A stretch of 64,000 nucleotides of DNA, taken from contig CAWHJN010000005.1 of assembly GCA_963829705.1 (NCBI GenBank), positions 806,001 through 870,000 on the forward strand, in the 5' to 3' direction. Shown here one piece after another: positions 36,853-46,051 of the stretch (position 1 is the stretch's first letter; each line of letters begins with the position of its first letter). A program made the position numbers and the translations under genes. The notes beneath the pieces were generated by a model. The model saw only the letters and a program-made list of their open reading frames with translations, was not told where the DNA came from and made no database searches. The stretch is from CAWHJN01 sp963829705. Lineage in GTDB: Bacteria; Bacteroidota; Rhodothermia; Rhodothermales; BA12.

Positions 36853-37331
36853 AGCGCGTCGTCGGTGACGAAGCCCTTCATGGCGTCGCGCATGGCCTCG
36901 GCGTCGCCGTGCGGCAGGCCTGGCACTGTCACGGTGCTGTGGCGCGTGCCCGCGGTGTGGACGACGAGCTTACCCAGCCCGAACTCTTTCTCCAAGATGT
37001 TCTGCGTCACGTCGAGGTGCTGCAACCGCGCGAAGGGGACGACGGTGTGGACGCGGTTGAAGATGCCGTGCTCGACGTACAGCTCGTCGCCGCGCAGGGC
37101 ATAGCGCCACGCGCGGTAGCGCAGGCGCGGGATGGCCCACAGGTACGCGCACGCGATCACGAGCACCAGCGCCGTGGGCACGAAGGGCGGCAGCGCGCCG
37201 GGCCGGAACAGGCTCACGGTGTCCCACGCGGCGGCAGCCAGCCCGAGCACGCCCCACCACAGCCCCCCACCGATGCGCCAGACGGTCAGCGTATTCGGGT
37301 GCAACGGGTGGAGCGAGGCGTCAGCGGTCAC
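36849..37331 (-). CDS. PH-domain membrane protein (YdbS-like)
   Basis: 160 residues: two N-terminal helices (GGGLWWGVLGLAAAAWDTV; PPFVPTALVLVIACAYLWAI) and one bPH_2 domain (YALRGDELYVEHGIFNRVHTVVPFARLQHLDVTQN). It starts first and overlaps the larger YdbT-like gene by four bases (ATGA), so the two are coupled. In Bacillus this pair is linked to resistance to certain antimicrobial peptides; here that is only an analogy. Confidence 0.88.
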   Translation of the reverse strand: MTADASLHPLHPNTLTVWRIGGGLWWGVLGLAAAAWDTVSLFRPGALPPFVPTALVLVIACAYLWAIPRLRYRAWRYALRGDELYVEHGIFNRVHTVVPFARLQHLDVTQNILEKEFGLGKLVVHTAGTRHSTVTVPGLPHGDAEAMRDAMKGFVTDDAL

Positions 37332-37340
37332 GGCGGCGTG

Positions 37341-38319
37341 TCAGGGGGAAAGGCTCAAAAAATCGCGCACACGGGCGCGGTACGCGGGGCCGTGAAGGCG
37401 GTTCGTGAAGAGGTGAACGTGCGACGCGCCGGGGTAGAACGCCGTCTCGACGGCAGGGCTGAAGTGCGTCGATCTCCTCGCGCAGCAGCACCGCTGGCGT
37501 GGCCCGGTCGTCTTCGCCTTGGAGGATGAGCGTGGGGAGGGTGGTGCGAGCCAGCAGCGTGCCCAGCCGCATCTCGCCGAGCCGTCCATTCACCGTCGCG
37601 TTGAAGCGCCAGAGCGCGCTGCGGACGAGCGCCGCCGGGACGCCGTCTCGCTCGCCGCGCAGCGACAGCGTGCCCGCGACGTTCGAGAGCGGGCTGTCGA
37701 GCACCATCTTCTCGACGACGACACCCGACTGCCCCAGCCGCTCGCGAAATGCCTCGCTGCCCGTCGCCAGCGCCGCTGCCATCGCGCCCATCGAAAAGGC
37801 GTAGATCGTCACCCGGTCGATGCCGTGGGCGGCGTGCAGGTGTTCGAGCGTGCTCAACAGATCCTCGGCGTACTCCCACCCCATCGCCGTCTCGCCCCGG
37901 TCGGACGTGCCCGCGTTGCGGAAGTCGGGCAGGAAGACGGCGTGCGTGGTGTCCAGCCCGGCCTCGGAGAGGAGCGGGAGGTATTTCATCGGTTTGAGCC
38001 GGTTCGACCAGCGCCCGTGGACGAACACGACGGCCCGCGTGGCGGCCTGGTCTTTCGCGGGCATCCACCAGCCGCGCAGCGTGAGGCCGTCGGGGGTGGA
38101 GGTGTACGCTTCGTCGTGGTAATCGGGAAAGCCGAAGTCGGCGGGCGTGCGGCGGCCTTCGAGCGCGTACTCCGCGACGATCACGGAATCGGTGAACGCA
38201 GCCTCGTGCGAGACGGGCTCGAAGGTGCGGATCTGCCGGACGAAGTAGTACGTCGTGCCGGCGAACCCGGCGGCGGCGAGGAGGGCCAGGACGCTCAGGG
38301 CGGTCATGACGCGGCGCAT
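37341..38319 (-). pseudogene. Alpha/beta hydrolase with one frameshift near its end
   Basis: About 325 residues from ATG 38319. A membrane anchor or signal (MTALSVLALLAAAGFAGTTYYF) precedes an alpha/beta hydrolase domain: oxyanion region VVFVHGRWSNR, nucleophile elbow IYAFSMGAMAA, and acid in LQGEDDRATP. At about 37460 the frame shifts from EEIDALQ to PAVETAFYPGASHVHLF, which supplies the expected catalytic His and ends at 37341. One extra base, or two lost, explains it. Probably an envelope esterase or peptidase if intact. Confidence 0.8.
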
Positions 38320-38386
38320 TGGAGGACAGTGGAAAGCAGTGCCCGAAGGTACGGGTCGGCGATGCGGGTGTGCCGCTGGTTTTCGA

Positions 38387-39668
38387 TCACTCGCCAAGCA
38401 CGCGGCGGACGATCTCCTCCTCCCATTTTTCGGCCTCTTCGTACAGCGGCGTATGCCCTGATTTCTCGAACCAGACGATTTCTTTGTAGGGCGCGTCGAG
38501 CGTGGCAGCGTAGCGCTCCACGAGGCTCGTCATCGCGTTGACGTCGTAGCGCCCGAGGAAAAAGTGAACCGGGATTTCCAGGTGGGCGGCCTGCGTCGTC
38601 AGGTCGAGGTCGGCCAGTTGCGGGTAGACCACGTCGAAGACCTCGACGAGGCCCCGCAGCCAGTTCACTTTGTCCAGAAAACCATACTCGGGCGCGCAAA
38701 GCGCATCGATCAGGATATCGGGCGAAGTGCCTTCTCTAGGAGCGTGACGCGCCATGTAGCGGTTCAGCACGTTCATGTACGCCGCATAGGTGAGGAGGAT
38801 GGGCGGGTCGTGATAGGGAGGAGGACCGACGCGCCTCAGCCGCTCGATGCCGTCGGCGTCGCCTTGCTCGCCGAGGTAGCGCAGGGCAAACGTATAGCCC
38901 ATCACGTCGTTTTCAGTCGTGTTGACCATCTGGCCGCTGCCAACGTAGGCGTGGAAAAGTTCGGGTGCGTCGCGCGCGAGCCAGATGCCGAGGATGCTGC
39001 CCCACGACTCACCCATCAGGTAGACTTTGTCCACGCCGAAGCGGGTCCGCAGGTGCTGCACGAGCGCGCGGGCATCGGCGAGGTACCGGGCGGGGGTGAG
39101 GGTTTCGATGTCGACGGCGTCGTAGGATTTCCCCGCGCCAGGCTGGTCCCAGTTGACCACGACGAAATGCGCTTCGAGTGCGCCGAGGTGCAGCCGCGTG
39201 GCGGGCAACTCGCTGCCACCGGGCCCGCCCGCCAGGAAAAGCAGTACGGGCTTCGTCGTGTCGCGCCCACGAAGGGTAATCCACTGGCGGCTGCCGTTGA
39301 GATCGACGCGCTCCAGCACGGCGATGCTGCCCGGCAGCGGAGCCCCGTCGGCTCCCAGGATGGGCGGGGTGGTGGCGAGCCACTGCGACGCTGCCACCGC
39401 GATCAGGGCGACGACTCCGAAGCCGACGATGACCAGACTCCTCTTCCACCCAGAATGCCGCGTAGCGTAGGGCTCCGGCGAGCACGGCGAGATCGGCCCC
39501 TACCAGCAGCACTCCCAGCCAAGTGGGTACGGCGGTAGTGAACGGTGCGGCCCCGACGAGCGCAAACAGAAACACGGCGAGCACGCCCGCGATGACCCAT
39601 AGAGCGCCGCGCGCGATGCGCCGGACGGCGCGGAGCCAGAAGCTCTGGTGGGTCAGCGTGTGATGCAT
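38387..39668 (-). pseudogene. Proline-iminopeptidase-like alpha/beta hydrolase with membrane anchor; one frameshift
   Basis: The N-terminal ~65 residues (39668 to about 39475) carry two helices (ALWVIAGVLAVFLFALVGAA; TWLGVLLVGADLAVLAGA). The frame then changes at about 39474, where one C fewer in a CCC run gives YATRHSGWKRSLVIVGFGVV. A third helix and an S33-type hydrolase follow: LFLAGGPGGSELP (oxyanion), GESWGSILG (nucleophile Ser), LGRYDVNAM (Asp) and KSGHTPLYEE (His). Catalytic residues are intact. S33 members cut N-terminal proline from peptides or hydrolyse esters. The homopolymer break hints at a sequencing error. Confidence 0.82.
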
Positions 39669-39734
39669 CGTCGTTTGCAGCGTCTGTGCCTCAGACGGAG
39701 CAGCATCGAAAAAGACATCCCGGGCGGTTCTTCG

Positions 39735-39780
39735 TTAAAAAACGGCGCGGGCTGGGAGCTGTACGTCTCCCAGCCCGCGC
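39735..39780 (-). terminator. Rho-independent terminator for the 39796 barrel gene
   Basis: GCGCGGGCTGGGAG (39745-39758) pairs perfectly with CTCCCAGCCCGCGC (39767-39780). Read on the minus strand, the stem is followed by CCGTTTTTT from the A run at 39737-39742. It lies 16 bases past the stop codon at 39796. Confidence 0.88.
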
Positions 39781-39795
39781 GTCGTCTGGCGAGCG

Positions 39796-40380
39796 TTAGA
39801 ACGTGCGCGCAATGCCCACTCCCACTGTGATGTAGTTCAAGTCTACATCCGTGCGAACAGAGCCGATCTCGATCTCACGCGCGAGCGCCCGGTAACGGAC
39901 GCCCGGCATCAACATCCACCGCGTTCCCATCGGAACCGACAGCCCTGCCTCCACCTGCCAGCCCAAGCCGTGGCCCGAGTCAGCGGTGATGTCGCCGTCG
40001 CCGTTTTCGATTTCGAGGTGATCGTAGACGCCACCACCACGGACGAAGTAGCCCACGGGTGCCGAGCCCAGTGGATGGACGAATTGCAGGCCGAAGGTGT
40101 AGCCCGTTTCCTCGACATCCACTTCCGCTCCCGCGAACGAATCGTTGTCGGAGGAGAAGTGCTGCCAGCCCCAGCCGGCATAGGCTGCCAGGTGTGGCAT
40201 GAAGCGATACGTGAGCGTGCCTTCGAGCCCTATTCCCGTGCCCAGTTGGGCATCGGCCAGGTCTTGCGTGGCGAAGTCGGCCCCACCACGAAATTCCACT
40301 CCCCAATAGCCCTGAGCGGCTGCGGGAGCCGAAGCGAACACGGCCAGAAGGCCGACGAGTACAAAACCTGAGTGTCTCAT
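39796..40380 (-). CDS. Small outer-membrane beta-barrel protein
   Basis: 194 residues from ATG 40380. Signal peptide (FVLVGLLAVFASAPAAAQ), then eight or so amphipathic strands (LEGTLTYRFMPHLAAYAGWGWQHF, ETGYTFGLQFVHPL, VGYFVRGGGVYDHLEI, WQVEAGLSVPM, RWMLMPGVRYRALAREI) and a C-terminal GIARTF ending in Phe. This is the OmpW/OmpX-like 'outer membrane protein beta-barrel' type. Function unknown. The upstream gap is unusually AT-rich. Confidence 0.75.
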   Translation of the reverse strand: MRHSGFVLVGLLAVFASAPAAAQGYWGVEFRGGADFATQDLADAQLGTGIGLEGTLTYRFMPHLAAYAGWGWQHFSSDNDSFAGAEVDVEETGYTFGLQFVHPLGSAPVGYFVRGGGVYDHLEIENGDGDITADSGHGLGWQVEAGLSVPMGTRWMLMPGVRYRALAREIEIGSVRTDVDLNYITVGVGIARTF

Positions 40381-40855
40381 GACAATCCTCGCTTTGTTTG
40401 GTGAGAAAGCCCGACTCCTCATCGGACGAGGTCTGTCGGGCTACAAGTCTAATACGAACACACAGGCGTCTTTTAAGTAGTGTTAATAGGTGACAATATG
40501 TAGGGGATCACCTATTTAATGTGAGAGTGCAAAAATTACATATGTATATTTATATACTAATTGCAAATATGATAGCCATTTCCGTGTCTCTAAAAAGACA
40601 CAGACTATCTGCCGGATGTGCAGTAAGTCAGAACGGGCTGGAGCGTCGAGGCGGCTCGTCCTTGGCAACTTTCAGTACCCGGAAGACAGCCCGGCGATAG
40701 AAGGCCAGAGCCGTTCGGGCGTGCGCGGTATCGGTTTAGCAGAGCTTCATCTTCTATGCGCCGAAAAGCGTGTAACACGCCTGCCACGTTCGTCACCCGA
40801 GACGGAGCCTAATCGGGCAGCGCGGTTTCACGCCCTCGCACTTCACCCCGCACCG
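40381..40855. other. Divergent gap with an AT-rich core and two inverted repeats
   Basis: 475 bases between the barrel gene and egtB. The core at about 40441-40615 is strongly AT-rich (for example ACATATGTATATTTATATAC), unlike everything else here. It contains the perfect repeat AATAGGTGA (40485-40493) / TCACCTATT (40508-40516) and a hairpin GTGTCT (40584-40589) / AGACAC (40596-40601). Promoters for both flanking genes are expected here. The frame upstream of egtB is open from 40616, but I see no sign that it is translated. Confidence 0.5.
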
Positions 40856-42124
40856 ATGGAAGTTCTGTCCCCGCCCGCCACGGCTCGCCTCGCCGATCGC
40901 TTCGCACGCGTCCGTGCCCGCACGCGCGACCTCGTCTCGACGCTCGAAACCGAAGACATGGTCATCCAGACGATGGTGGACGTCTCGCCCACCAAGTGGC
41001 ACTTGGCCCACACGACGTGGTTTTTCGAGACGTTTCTGCTCACGCCGCACCTGCCGGGCTACACGCCGTTCCACCCGCGCTACGCCTACCTCTTCAACTC
41101 GTACTACGTGCAGGCGGGCGAGCGTCACTGCCGCGACAAACGCGGCTACCTGTCGCGCCCCACCGTGGCCGAAATCCTCGACTACCGCGCCTACGTGGAC
41201 GCGGCCATGCAGCGCCTCATCGAAGAATCGGACGACGCCCGCTACGAAACCATTGCGCCGCTCGTCGAGATCGGGATGCAGCACGAGCAGCAGCATCAGG
41301 AACTACTCGTGACGGACGTGAAGCACGTGCTGTCGGTCAACCCGCTCCGGCCTGTTTTTCGTCCCACGCCGCCGCGCCCGCAGCGCGCCCTCCCGGCGCT
41401 CGAATGGCACCGCTTCGACGAGGGCGTCTACGAGATCGGCCTCGATGCGGATGGCGACAATTTTTCGTTCGACAACGAGGGGCCGCGTCACCGCGTGTAC
41501 CTCCACGACTTCGCGCTCGCCTCGCGCCTCGTGACCTGCGGCGAGTACATCGACTTTATCCGCGACGGCGGCTACGAACGGCCCGAACTGTGGCTCTCGA
41601 TGGGATGGGCCGAGGTGCAGGCCAAAAACTGGAAGGAGCCGTTCTACTGGGAGCCGGACGGCCACGGCGGCTACACCGTGTTCACACTCGGCGGCGAGCG
41701 CGCCGTCGATCCGGACGAGCCCATCTGCCACGTCTCGTACTACGAAGCCGACGCCTACGCCCGCTGGGCCGGGGCGCGACTGCCCACGGAAGCTGAGTGG
41801 GAAGTCGCCGCACAGACGACCGGCATGGAGGGCTCGTACGTCGAGGCCGGGCACTTCCACCCCGTCCGTGCTGCAGGCGACGGGCTGGTGCAGATGTATG
41901 GCGAGGTGTGGCAGTGGACGCGGTCGCAGTACGATCCCTACCCCGGTTACGCCGCCGCGCCGGGTGCGCTGGGTGAGTACAACGGCAAGTTCATGTGCAA
42001 CCAGTTCGTGCTGCGCGGCGCGTCGTGCGCCACGAGCCAGAGCCACGCCCGCCCCACCTACCGCAACTTCTTCCCTCCCGATGCCTGCTGGCAATTTACC
42101 GGTATCCGCCTCGCCCGTGACTGA
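40856..42124 (+). CDS. egtB: Ergothioneine biosynthesis protein EgtB
   Basis: 422 residues from ATG 40856. N-terminal DinB_2 domain with the iron-binding His triad: PTKWHLAHTTWFFE (first His) and MQHEQQHQE (two His). The C-terminal FGE-sulfatase domain follows (VTCGEYIDFI, HVSYYEADAYARWAGARLPTEAEWE, WTRSQYDPYPG, VLRGASCATS). EgtB joins hercynine (trimethylhistidine) with a thiol donor by oxygen-dependent C-S bond formation. No egtA or egtC is nearby, so a cysteine-using EgtB type is possible, but that is inference. It overlaps egtD. Confidence 0.93.
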   Translation: MEVLSPPATARLADRFARVRARTRDLVSTLETEDMVIQTMVDVSPTKWHLAHTTWFFETFLLTPHLPGYTPFHPRYAYLFNSYYVQAGERHCRDKRGYLSRPTVAEILDYRAYVDAAMQRLIEESDDARYETIAPLVEIGMQHEQQHQELLVTDVKHVLSVNPLRPVFRPTPPRPQRALPALEWHRFDEGVYEIGLDADGDNFSFDNEGPRHRVYLHDFALASRLVTCGEYIDFIRDGGYERPELWLSMGWAEVQAKNWKEPFYWEPDGHGGYTVFTLGGERAVDPDEPICHVSYYEADAYARWAGARLPTEAEWEVAAQTTGMEGSYVEAGHFHPVRAAGDGLVQMYGEVWQWTRSQYDPYPGYAAAPGALGEYNGKFMCNQFVLRGASCATSQSHARPTYRNFFPPDACWQFTGIRLARD

Positions 42125-43085
42125 AACCCCTCCCTCCGAGGCACCCGCTGCCGCGCCCCTCTCCGACGCCGCATTCCGCCGCGACGTGCTCGATGGCCTC
42201 CAGGAACAGCCGAAAACGCTGCCGTGCAAGTACTTTTACGACGCCCGCGGCTCTGACCTCTTCGAGCAGATCACCCGGCTCGACGCCTACTATCCCACGC
42301 GCACCGAGACGGCCATTCTCGAAGCCTACGGCGACGAAATGGCGGACCTGATCGGTCCCGACGCCCGCATCGTCGAGTACGGCAGCGGGTCGTCGGAAAA
42401 GACACTCCTCTTGCTCGAAAAGCTCGACGCGCCCGCCGCGTACGTGCCCATCGACATCTCGGACGCTGCGCTTTCGGCAGCGGCAGACCGCACCCGGCAG
42501 CGTTTCCCCGACCTCGTCGTCGCGCCCGTCGTGGCCGATTACACCGCGCCGTTCGTCCTGCCTGGTACGCCGGGGCGGCGGACGGTCGTGTTTTTCCCCG
42601 GCTCCACCATCGGCAACTTCGAGCCTGAAAACGCCGCCGCGTTTCTGGCCGGGATGGCACGCGTGGCCGGTGCGCACGGCGGACTGCTCATCGGCGTCGA
42701 TCTCAAAAAAGACCGCGCCACGCTCGAACGCGCCTACGACGACGACGAGGGCGTGACCGCTGCGTTCAACCTCAACCTCCTCGCGCGCATCAACCGCGAA
42801 CTCGGCGGCGGTTTCGACCTGACGGGCTTCGCGCACGAGGCACGCTGGAACGAGGAAGAGGGCCGCGTGGAGATGCACCTCGTGAGCCTGCGCGAACAGA
42901 CCGTGGAGGTCGGGGGCGCGTCCGTTTTCTTCGGCGAGGGCGAGACGATCCACACCGAGAACTCCTACAAGTACACCCCCGACGGCTTCGCCCACCTCGC
43001 GGCTCAGGCCGGTTTCGACCGCACGCACCTGTGGACAGATGCCGACGAACGCTTCAGCGTGCAGTACCTGACGGTCGCCGACTGA
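42081..43085 (+). CDS. egtD: L-histidine N(alpha)-methyltransferase EgtD
   Basis: 334 residues from ATG 42081; GTG 42117, overlapping the egtB stop by 8 bases, is an equally good start (322 residues). DUF2260/EgtD family: KTLPCKYFYDARGSDLFEQITRL, SAM-site IVEYGSGSSEKTLLLLE and PIDISDAAL, FFPGSTIGNFEPENAAAFL, and the substrate-binding segment ENSYKYTPDGF. It trimethylates histidine to hercynine, which EgtB then uses. The egtB-egtD overlap implies coupled translation. The SAM synthetase metK lies 1.8 kb downstream on the other strand. Confidence 0.95.
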   Translation: MPAGNLPVSASPVTETPPSEAPAAAPLSDAAFRRDVLDGLQEQPKTLPCKYFYDARGSDLFEQITRLDAYYPTRTETAILEAYGDEMADLIGPDARIVEYGSGSSEKTLLLLEKLDAPAAYVPIDISDAALSAAADRTRQRFPDLVVAPVVADYTAPFVLPGTPGRRTVVFFPGSTIGNFEPENAAAFLAGMARVAGAHGGLLIGVDLKKDRATLERAYDDDEGVTAAFNLNLLARINRELGGGFDLTGFAHEARWNEEEGRVEMHLVSLREQTVEVGGASVFFGEGETIHTENSYKYTPDGFAHLAAQAGFDRTHLWTDADERFSVQYLTVAD

Positions 43086-43094
43086 CCGGCGCCG

Positions 43095-43424
43095 TCAACG
43101 CTGCCGCGCCCCGTACCAGTCGAGCACCCACAGGAGCGTCCACAGCGCGGCGACGGTGTAAAGACCGCGCGCGCCCGACGTGTACGCGCCAAATACCAGC
43201 ATCGCCGCGCCCACCCCATAAATCACGTGGTAGACGCCCTCGGGTGGCGCGTCGGCGGGGCGCTTGTTGGGGATCTTGCTGAGGAGGGCGACGACTTTGA
43301 GCGCCAGCATCAGCGCGGCGTAGATGCCGGCCGTCCAGATGGCCCACGGAGCCTGGGTGAACGCGGCGACCGCGAGGAGCGCGAGCGCGAGCAGATCGAC
43401 GACGAGAAAGCGGAGGGCGTTCAC
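43095..43424 (-). CDS. Small membrane protein, unknown
   Basis: 109 residues from GTG 43424 (VNALRFLVVDLLALALL); the longer frame upstream runs into a neighbouring gene. Four hydrophobic helices (FLVVDLLALALLAVAAF, WAIWTAGIYAALMLALKVVALL, VYHVIYGVGAAMLVFGAY, LYTVAALWTLLWVLDWY) with a cytoplasmic loop KIPNKRPADAPPEG. Resembles small uncharacterised integral-membrane proteins of Bacteroidota. It ends 9 bases from the egtD stop and follows the lipoprotein gene at 43465 on the same strand. Confidence 0.6.
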   Translation of the reverse strand: MNALRFLVVDLLALALLAVAAFTQAPWAIWTAGIYAALMLALKVVALLSKIPNKRPADAPPEGVYHVIYGVGAAMLVFGAYTSGARGLYTVAALWTLLWVLDWYGARQR

Positions 43425-43464
43425 AAGCGGCAGAGGTTCGGGCGAGGCGTGCAAGATAGCAGCG

Positions 43465-44781
43465 CTACGGCACCTGCCGCAGAATGTGGTCGAAGGCAGC
43501 CTGCGCGAGTGCCGCGGCCAGCGCCTCCTGAAGCTCGCCATCGAGGTCACGCTCGACGGCTCGCCGCTCGCCTTCGTCGAACAGGTCGCGCACGCTGGAC
43601 GATGGCATTTTCAGCGTGGACCGGTCGCCCGCGTACGTAGCGAAATGCACGTCGCGGGCGACGCGGGCCGGGATTTTCACCTCGGCGAGCACGTTGCGCG
43701 TCGAGGGGTCGATGAGGCGGAACGACGCCTCGGCTTCCAGCACGAGTGTGTAGCGTGTGTCGGTGTAAGTGGTGTCGCGTCCGTCGCGCGTCTGGATGGC
43801 GCGGGTCGTCTCTTTGCGGTCGCGCTCCTGGCGGGTGTACGCGGTGAGTTCTGGCGCGAACACCAGCGTCGCGTCGAGCGCCCGCCCGATGCCGACGGCC
43901 TCTGAGCGCGAGAAGGCGTCGCGCCGCCCCATCCGGCCCAGTTCGCGGCGCAGGAGGTTCGGCGGGACGGCCTCGACGAACAGCGGCGGATCGGCCCAGT
44001 AGGCCTCGGTGAGCGCGCGCGTCACGGCATCCGTCCAGTAGGCGGGCACGTCGGCGCGGGCAGTGACGAGGGGCAGAAACGCGACGCGTTCCGTCCCGGC
44101 GTCGAGCGCGTCCCGCTGGATCGTCTCGGCCTGCCTGCGGGCGTCGCCGTCCGGGAGCGGTTCGAAGGTGCGGACGCGCTCGGCGAGACTGAAGGCCTGC
44201 CGGTAGGCACCGTCACGCAGCCGACTGTGCGACCAGTCCAGCAGGTTGCGGACGCGGAGGTCGTCGAGGTCGTCACGCAGCGCGGCGGGCATCTGGTAGC
44301 GGTACGCGGCGGCATAGGCGGCGTCGGCCTGCTCGAAGCGGCCTTTTTCGGCGTTTCTGTCGGCGTCACGCAGCAGGGCGCCGACGGCGTTTTCGCTCAT
44401 CGCCGCGTAGCGCGCATCGTAGTCGTCCGGCAGCGGCAGCGCGAGGCCAAACTCGCCCGCCAGTACGCGCAGCGCGCCGAGGTCGTCCAGCTTCTGCACG
44501 GCGTCGGCGTAGCGTTCTCGCAGCCCGTCGCGTTCTGACCAGAGGTAGAGCGAGTCGGCGGCTTCGCGGGCCGTCTCCTCGAACCGGCGGCGGGCGTCGC
44601 GGAAGTCTGGGTCGCGGCGCAGCACCTCGGCGTACGCGCGCGCCGCGCGGTACAGGTCGCCGTCCTGCTCGGCCTCGAAGGCGCGGGTGAAGCGGTCCTG
44701 CGTGGTCACGCACGCAGCGAGCGCAAAGAGGAGGATCAGGCTGGAGAAATGTCCAGCATAGGAGACGATGGCGGTACGCAT
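43465..44781 (-). CDS. Periplasmic lipoprotein with TPR-like N-terminus, unknown
   Basis: 438 residues from ATG 44781. Lipobox LAAC (Cys24). An N-terminal helical repeat region (FTRAFEAEQDGDLYRAARAYAEVLRRDPDF, then a second block at ADAAYAAAYRYQMP) is followed by an alpha/beta domain (RVAFLPLVTARADVPAYWTDAVTRAL..SEAVGIGRALDATLVFAPELTAY). The latter recalls TolB/CsgG-like lipoproteins that sense or assemble outer-membrane structures. No firm family. Followed on the same strand by the small membrane protein at 43095. Confidence 0.55.
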   Translation of the reverse strand: MRTAIVSYAGHFSSLILLFALAACVTTQDRFTRAFEAEQDGDLYRAARAYAEVLRRDPDFRDARRRFEETAREAADSLYLWSERDGLRERYADAVQKLDDLGALRVLAGEFGLALPLPDDYDARYAAMSENAVGALLRDADRNAEKGRFEQADAAYAAAYRYQMPAALRDDLDDLRVRNLLDWSHSRLRDGAYRQAFSLAERVRTFEPLPDGDARRQAETIQRDALDAGTERVAFLPLVTARADVPAYWTDAVTRALTEAYWADPPLFVEAVPPNLLRRELGRMGRRDAFSRSEAVGIGRALDATLVFAPELTAYTRQERDRKETTRAIQTRDGRDTTYTDTRYTLVLEAEASFRLIDPSTRNVLAEVKIPARVARDVHFATYAGDRSTLKMPSSSVRDLFDEGERRAVERDLDGELQEALAAALAQAAFDHILRQVP

Positions 44782-44875
44782 GGACGTGCGCGGCGGGAGA
44801 GAAAAGGCAGGATGGTCGGGTTTGCCGGGTGATTGACCCTCGACAAACTCAACCATCAACAAACCAGCCAACCCT

Positions 44876-46051
44876 TCAGCTCACCTGCACGGCTGCTGCG
44901 GCTTCGCGGAGCGCGTCTACCTTGTCGAGTTGCTCCCACGGGAAAGCGTCGCGTCCGAAGTGCCCGTAGGCGGCCGTCTGGCGGTAGCGAGGCTGGAGCA
45001 GGTCGAGGCTGTCGATGATGCCGCGCGGGGTGAGGCGGAATGTCTCGCGGACGAGCCGAGCTAGGGCCTCGTCGGGCAGCGCGCCCGTGCCGAACGAGTC
45101 GACATCGATGGAGACGGGTTCGGCGACGCCGATGGCGTAGGCGAGTTGGACGAGCGCCTCGTCGGCCAGTCCTGCGGCGACGAGGTTTTTGGCGATGTGC
45201 CGCGCCGCGTACGCCGCCGACCGATCCACCTTCGACGGGTCTTTGCCCGAGAACGCACCGCCGCCGTGCGCGCCCTTGCCGCCGTAGGTGTCCACGATGA
45301 TTTTGCGGCCCGTCAGGCCTGTGTCGCCGTGCGGCCCGCCGATGATGAACTTGCCCGTCGGGTTTACGTGCAGGATGAGGTCGTCGTCGACGAGTTCCTG
45401 CGGCAGCACGCGCGGCAACAGGTGCTCGCGCACGTCGGCCTCGATCTGCGCCTGCGACACGTCCTCGTCGTGCTGCGTCGAGACGACGACGGTGTGGATG
45501 CGGCGGACGGTTTTGCGGTCGTCGTCGTACTCGATGGTCACCTGCCCTTTGCTGTCGGGGCGCAGGTAGGTCATGTGCTCGCCGCCTTTGCGGAGCGTGG
45601 CCAGTTCGCGCATCAGGCCGTGCGAGAGCGACAGCGCGAGCGGCATCAGCTCGTCCGTTTCGCGGCAGGCGTAGCCGAACATCATGCCCTGGTCGCCCGC
45701 ACCCTGTTCCGCGTGCAGGCCCGCGCCCTCGTCTACGCCCTGCGCGATGTCCTCGCTCTGCTCGTGAATGGAGGAGAGCACGCCGCACGAATCAGCGTCG
45801 AAACGGAGGCCGGGGTCGGTGTAGCCGATGTCGCGGATGACCTCGCGGGCGATCTTCTGCACGTCTACGTACGCGCTCGTCGTGACCTCGCCGGAGAGCA
45901 TCACCAGCCCTGTCGTCACGAGCGTCTCGACGGCGACGCGGCTTTTGGGATCCTGTTCGAGCAGCGCGTCGAGGATGGCGTCGGAAATCTGGTCGGCGAC
46001 CTTGTCGGGGTGTCCTTCGGAAACGGACTCGGACGTGAAGAGGTAAGCCAT
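44876..46051 (-). CDS. metK: S-adenosylmethionine synthetase
   Basis: 391 residues, normal length. All three domains are present: SESVSEGHPDKVADQISDAILDAL (ATP site), GAGDQGMMFGYACRET (signature hexapeptide region) and GGGAFSGKDPSKVDRSAAYAARHIAKN (P-loop-like signature). It makes SAM from methionine and ATP in the cytoplasm. I see no SAM-riboswitch-like leader in the 330-base gap upstream. SAM feeds EgtD nearby, among many others. Confidence 0.97.
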   Translation of the reverse strand: MAYLFTSESVSEGHPDKVADQISDAILDALLEQDPKSRVAVETLVTTGLVMLSGEVTTSAYVDVQKIAREVIRDIGYTDPGLRFDADSCGVLSSIHEQSEDIAQGVDEGAGLHAEQGAGDQGMMFGYACRETDELMPLALSLSHGLMRELATLRKGGEHMTYLRPDSKGQVTIEYDDDRKTVRRIHTVVVSTQHDEDVSQAQIEADVREHLLPRVLPQELVDDDLILHVNPTGKFIIGGPHGDTGLTGRKIIVDTYGGKGAHGGGAFSGKDPSKVDRSAAYAARHIAKNLVAAGLADEALVQLAYAIGVAEPVSIDVDSFGTGALPDEALARLVRETFRLTPRGIIDSLDLLQPRYRQTAAYGHFGRDAFPWEQLDKVDALREAAAAVQVS

